A stretch of DNA of 64,000 nucleotides from Lithodes maja (taxonomy: Eukaryota > Arthropoda > Malacostraca > Decapoda > Lithodidae). Below, piece by piece: positions 62,770 to 64,000 of the stretch (position 1 is the first letter of the stretch; the number at the start of each line of letters is the position of its first letter). The DNA is taken from assembly GCA_037953745.1 (NCBI GenBank), contig JBAKBP010003190.1, positions 1 through 64,000 of the forward strand, read 5' to 3'. Both the position numbers and the translations under genes were made by a program. The notes under the pieces were generated by a model, which was not told where the DNA came from, made no database searches, and saw only the letters and a list, made by a program, of their open reading frames with translations.

Positions 62770-64000
62770 GACAAGAGACTGGTGTGGAAACTACCGCCGG
62801 GTCTGTATTGGTCCGCCGGAGCCCAGCTCTGGAAAAAAAGAAAATTTCCAGGAATTAATGCTCATAAGGTTAATCCAACATGTTCGCACACAAGTGTTAA
62901 TAGCCCACCGGATAACGAGATGTGATGACACAACGAACACAGCTCGCTATGCGGCGGGGTTTCAGAATATCTAAACAAATCTTTTTTAAGAAAGTGAAGA
63001 ATACCCTCTGATATAATATCGGTCCAGCATGGCGATTTATAGTCTTTCTGGTGGTGACTGTCTCAAGATTCAATAATGGAACAAAAACAACCCCCCATAA
63101 AGATGCCGGCCCTTGAAATATTTTTGCATAATAACACAGGGCAGGCTGACACAAGATCTGATTTCTAACGAATTGTCACAAAACGATCGCCGTGAAAAAT
63201 GAAGGTGGCGATACCAAAGTATCACTGAATTAAGTAGTTAAATCGAAAATGAATTTGAAAATTCCTTATTTCCACCAACTAGGAGCACCCGCCGGGTGTG
63301 AAAAAACGATTTTTTAACTAATTGAACCTTCAATTGCCGTAAAAATAAAGGCGGCGATACAAACAGTATTGCTTAAGAATGGAATGGTTAATACACTGAA
63401 TGACGTAAGATTATCCCACCCTTCCAAGGTACACCCGCCGGGTGAGATGTCAAACGTTAACCCCATAAGTTCCTGTCCCCGCATCTTTGTTAAAGATCGC
63501 CGGGTAGGAACGCCCTTAACAACAGCTAGGTTTTTCATGTGGTTTTGTAAAACCTGGTAGAAAAACTACAAAACGTATGTTCGCAAGAACAAAGTTTTTT
63601 ATATATAGATGGGCACAGTCAGTCCGCCGGGAATCAAAATGGGCCTGAAACCAGGTACCAACAGAGACGCAGTCCTGGAGAGCCACAGACACCTCATCGC
63701 CGGGGACACAAACCTGTGTTAAAAACCACGTGTGGCCTAACACGGCTCTCGGCCGGGTTTTATCATGGTGAAACCGAGAGAAAACCCGCCGGAAGGACAC
63801 CCACCCTGAACAGACACCATCTGAACGTACACTGTACACGAAGGAAGCCACGCACGACTAACCTAAGAATACAATAAAATCCGTGGAATTAGCCAATACA
63901 CAACTAAACCAGGATACAAACATAGTCCGAGGAATTAGCCAATACACAACTAAAACCTGGACACACATGGCACAGTAGGGTATATTTATACATAATAAAC
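62770..64000 (-). promoter_or_regulatory. 5' leader of the DIRS-like element with palindromic repeats
   Basis: No gene. Two copies of the palindrome CACCCGCCGGGTG (63286-63298 and 63432-63444) belong to a degenerate ~147-bp repeat that also carries GCCGTGAAAAATGAAGG or GCCGTAAAAATAAAGG and GGCGATAC (about 63190 and 63337). Further CGCCGG words occur at about 62812, 63499, 63624, 63700 and 63787. Near the edge, GGAATTAGCCAATACACAAC occurs twice (about 63885 and 63931). Likely promoter or terminal control region; the window ends inside it. Confidence 0.55.

Larger units (their letters stand above)
56196..64000 (-). mobile_element. DIRS1-like retrotransposon, intact frames, 5' end off window
   Basis: Minus-strand element with gag (62769-60166), RT/RNase H (60148-58223) and tyrosine recombinase (59138-57291) frames, all open. 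The 3' terminal repeat starts at about 56196 and the internal complementary region is at 56618-56730. From the complementary region the 5' terminus should begin ATTTATTAGTGGCCCCTCC; that sequence is not present before 64000, so the 5' end lies outside. There is no integrase or protease, as expected for a tyrosine-recombinase retroelement. Confidence 0.85.

Noticed and set aside
63516..63851. 111-aa frame in the DIRS-like leader
   Set aside because: No domain, lies in a repeat-rich leader; probably chance.

Overview
This is a eukaryotic, almost purely repetitive window, most likely from a decapod crustacean. The evidence is runs of the arthropod telomere-type pentamer (CCTAA/TTAGG) inside dispersed repeats, two DIRS1-like tyrosine-recombinase retrotransposons (reported as common in decapods), a non-LTR element whose 3' tail (TTGTATTTACCTAA units) resembles tails I remember from decapod genomes, and a very high load of MITEs and satellites. 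The taxon is an inference. I found no convincing single-copy host gene; every long coding region looks like part of a mobile element.

Layout. 1-1217: 5'-truncated transposase-like gene of the DUF7869 type. About 2130-7031: possible relic of a DIRS-like 5' leader (minus strand) split by a full-length LINE (3138-6500). 7032-11144: low-information sequence with microsatellites, a degenerate 106-bp repeat and a hammerhead-like motif. 11145-20364: complete LTR retrotransposon with two 1.8-kb LTRs and one 1701-aa gag-pol frame whose integrase precedes the reverse transcriptase (Gmr1-like order). 21115-28738: nested elements, namely a palindromic element (W) ending at a TTAA, a TTAA-flanked piggyBac-type MITE (X) in that TTAA, and a complete 6-kb piggyBac-like element (X') inserted in reverse orientation inside X. 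29095-36183: large inverted-repeat element with an ISXO2/Merlin-type transposase, hairpin arrays, a second TTAA MITE (Y) and related palindromic fragments. 36527-38560: about 70 copies of a 29-bp satellite. 39100-42250: frameshifted CR1/L2-like LINE. 42395-45410: 53/54-bp AT-rich satellite. 45572-46068: second Y MITE. 46177-55743: decayed GC-rich DIRS1-like element with inverted terminal repeats and an internal complementary region, itself carrying a SINE, an X MITE and a retrocopied 5S rRNA. 56196-64000 (running off the right edge): a DIRS1-like element with open gag, RT/RNase H and tyrosine-recombinase frames.

How the parts work together. In the intact DIRS-like element, gag and pol are linked by a canonical -1 slippery heptamer directly before the gag stop, and the recombinase frame overlaps pol. 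In both DIRS-like copies an internal region is complementary to the joined 3' and 5' ends, the hallmark used by DIRS elements to build a circular intermediate. Several insertions are proven by empty sites visible elsewhere in the window: X without X', the tandem unit without Y, and the opposite terminal repeat without SINE plus X.
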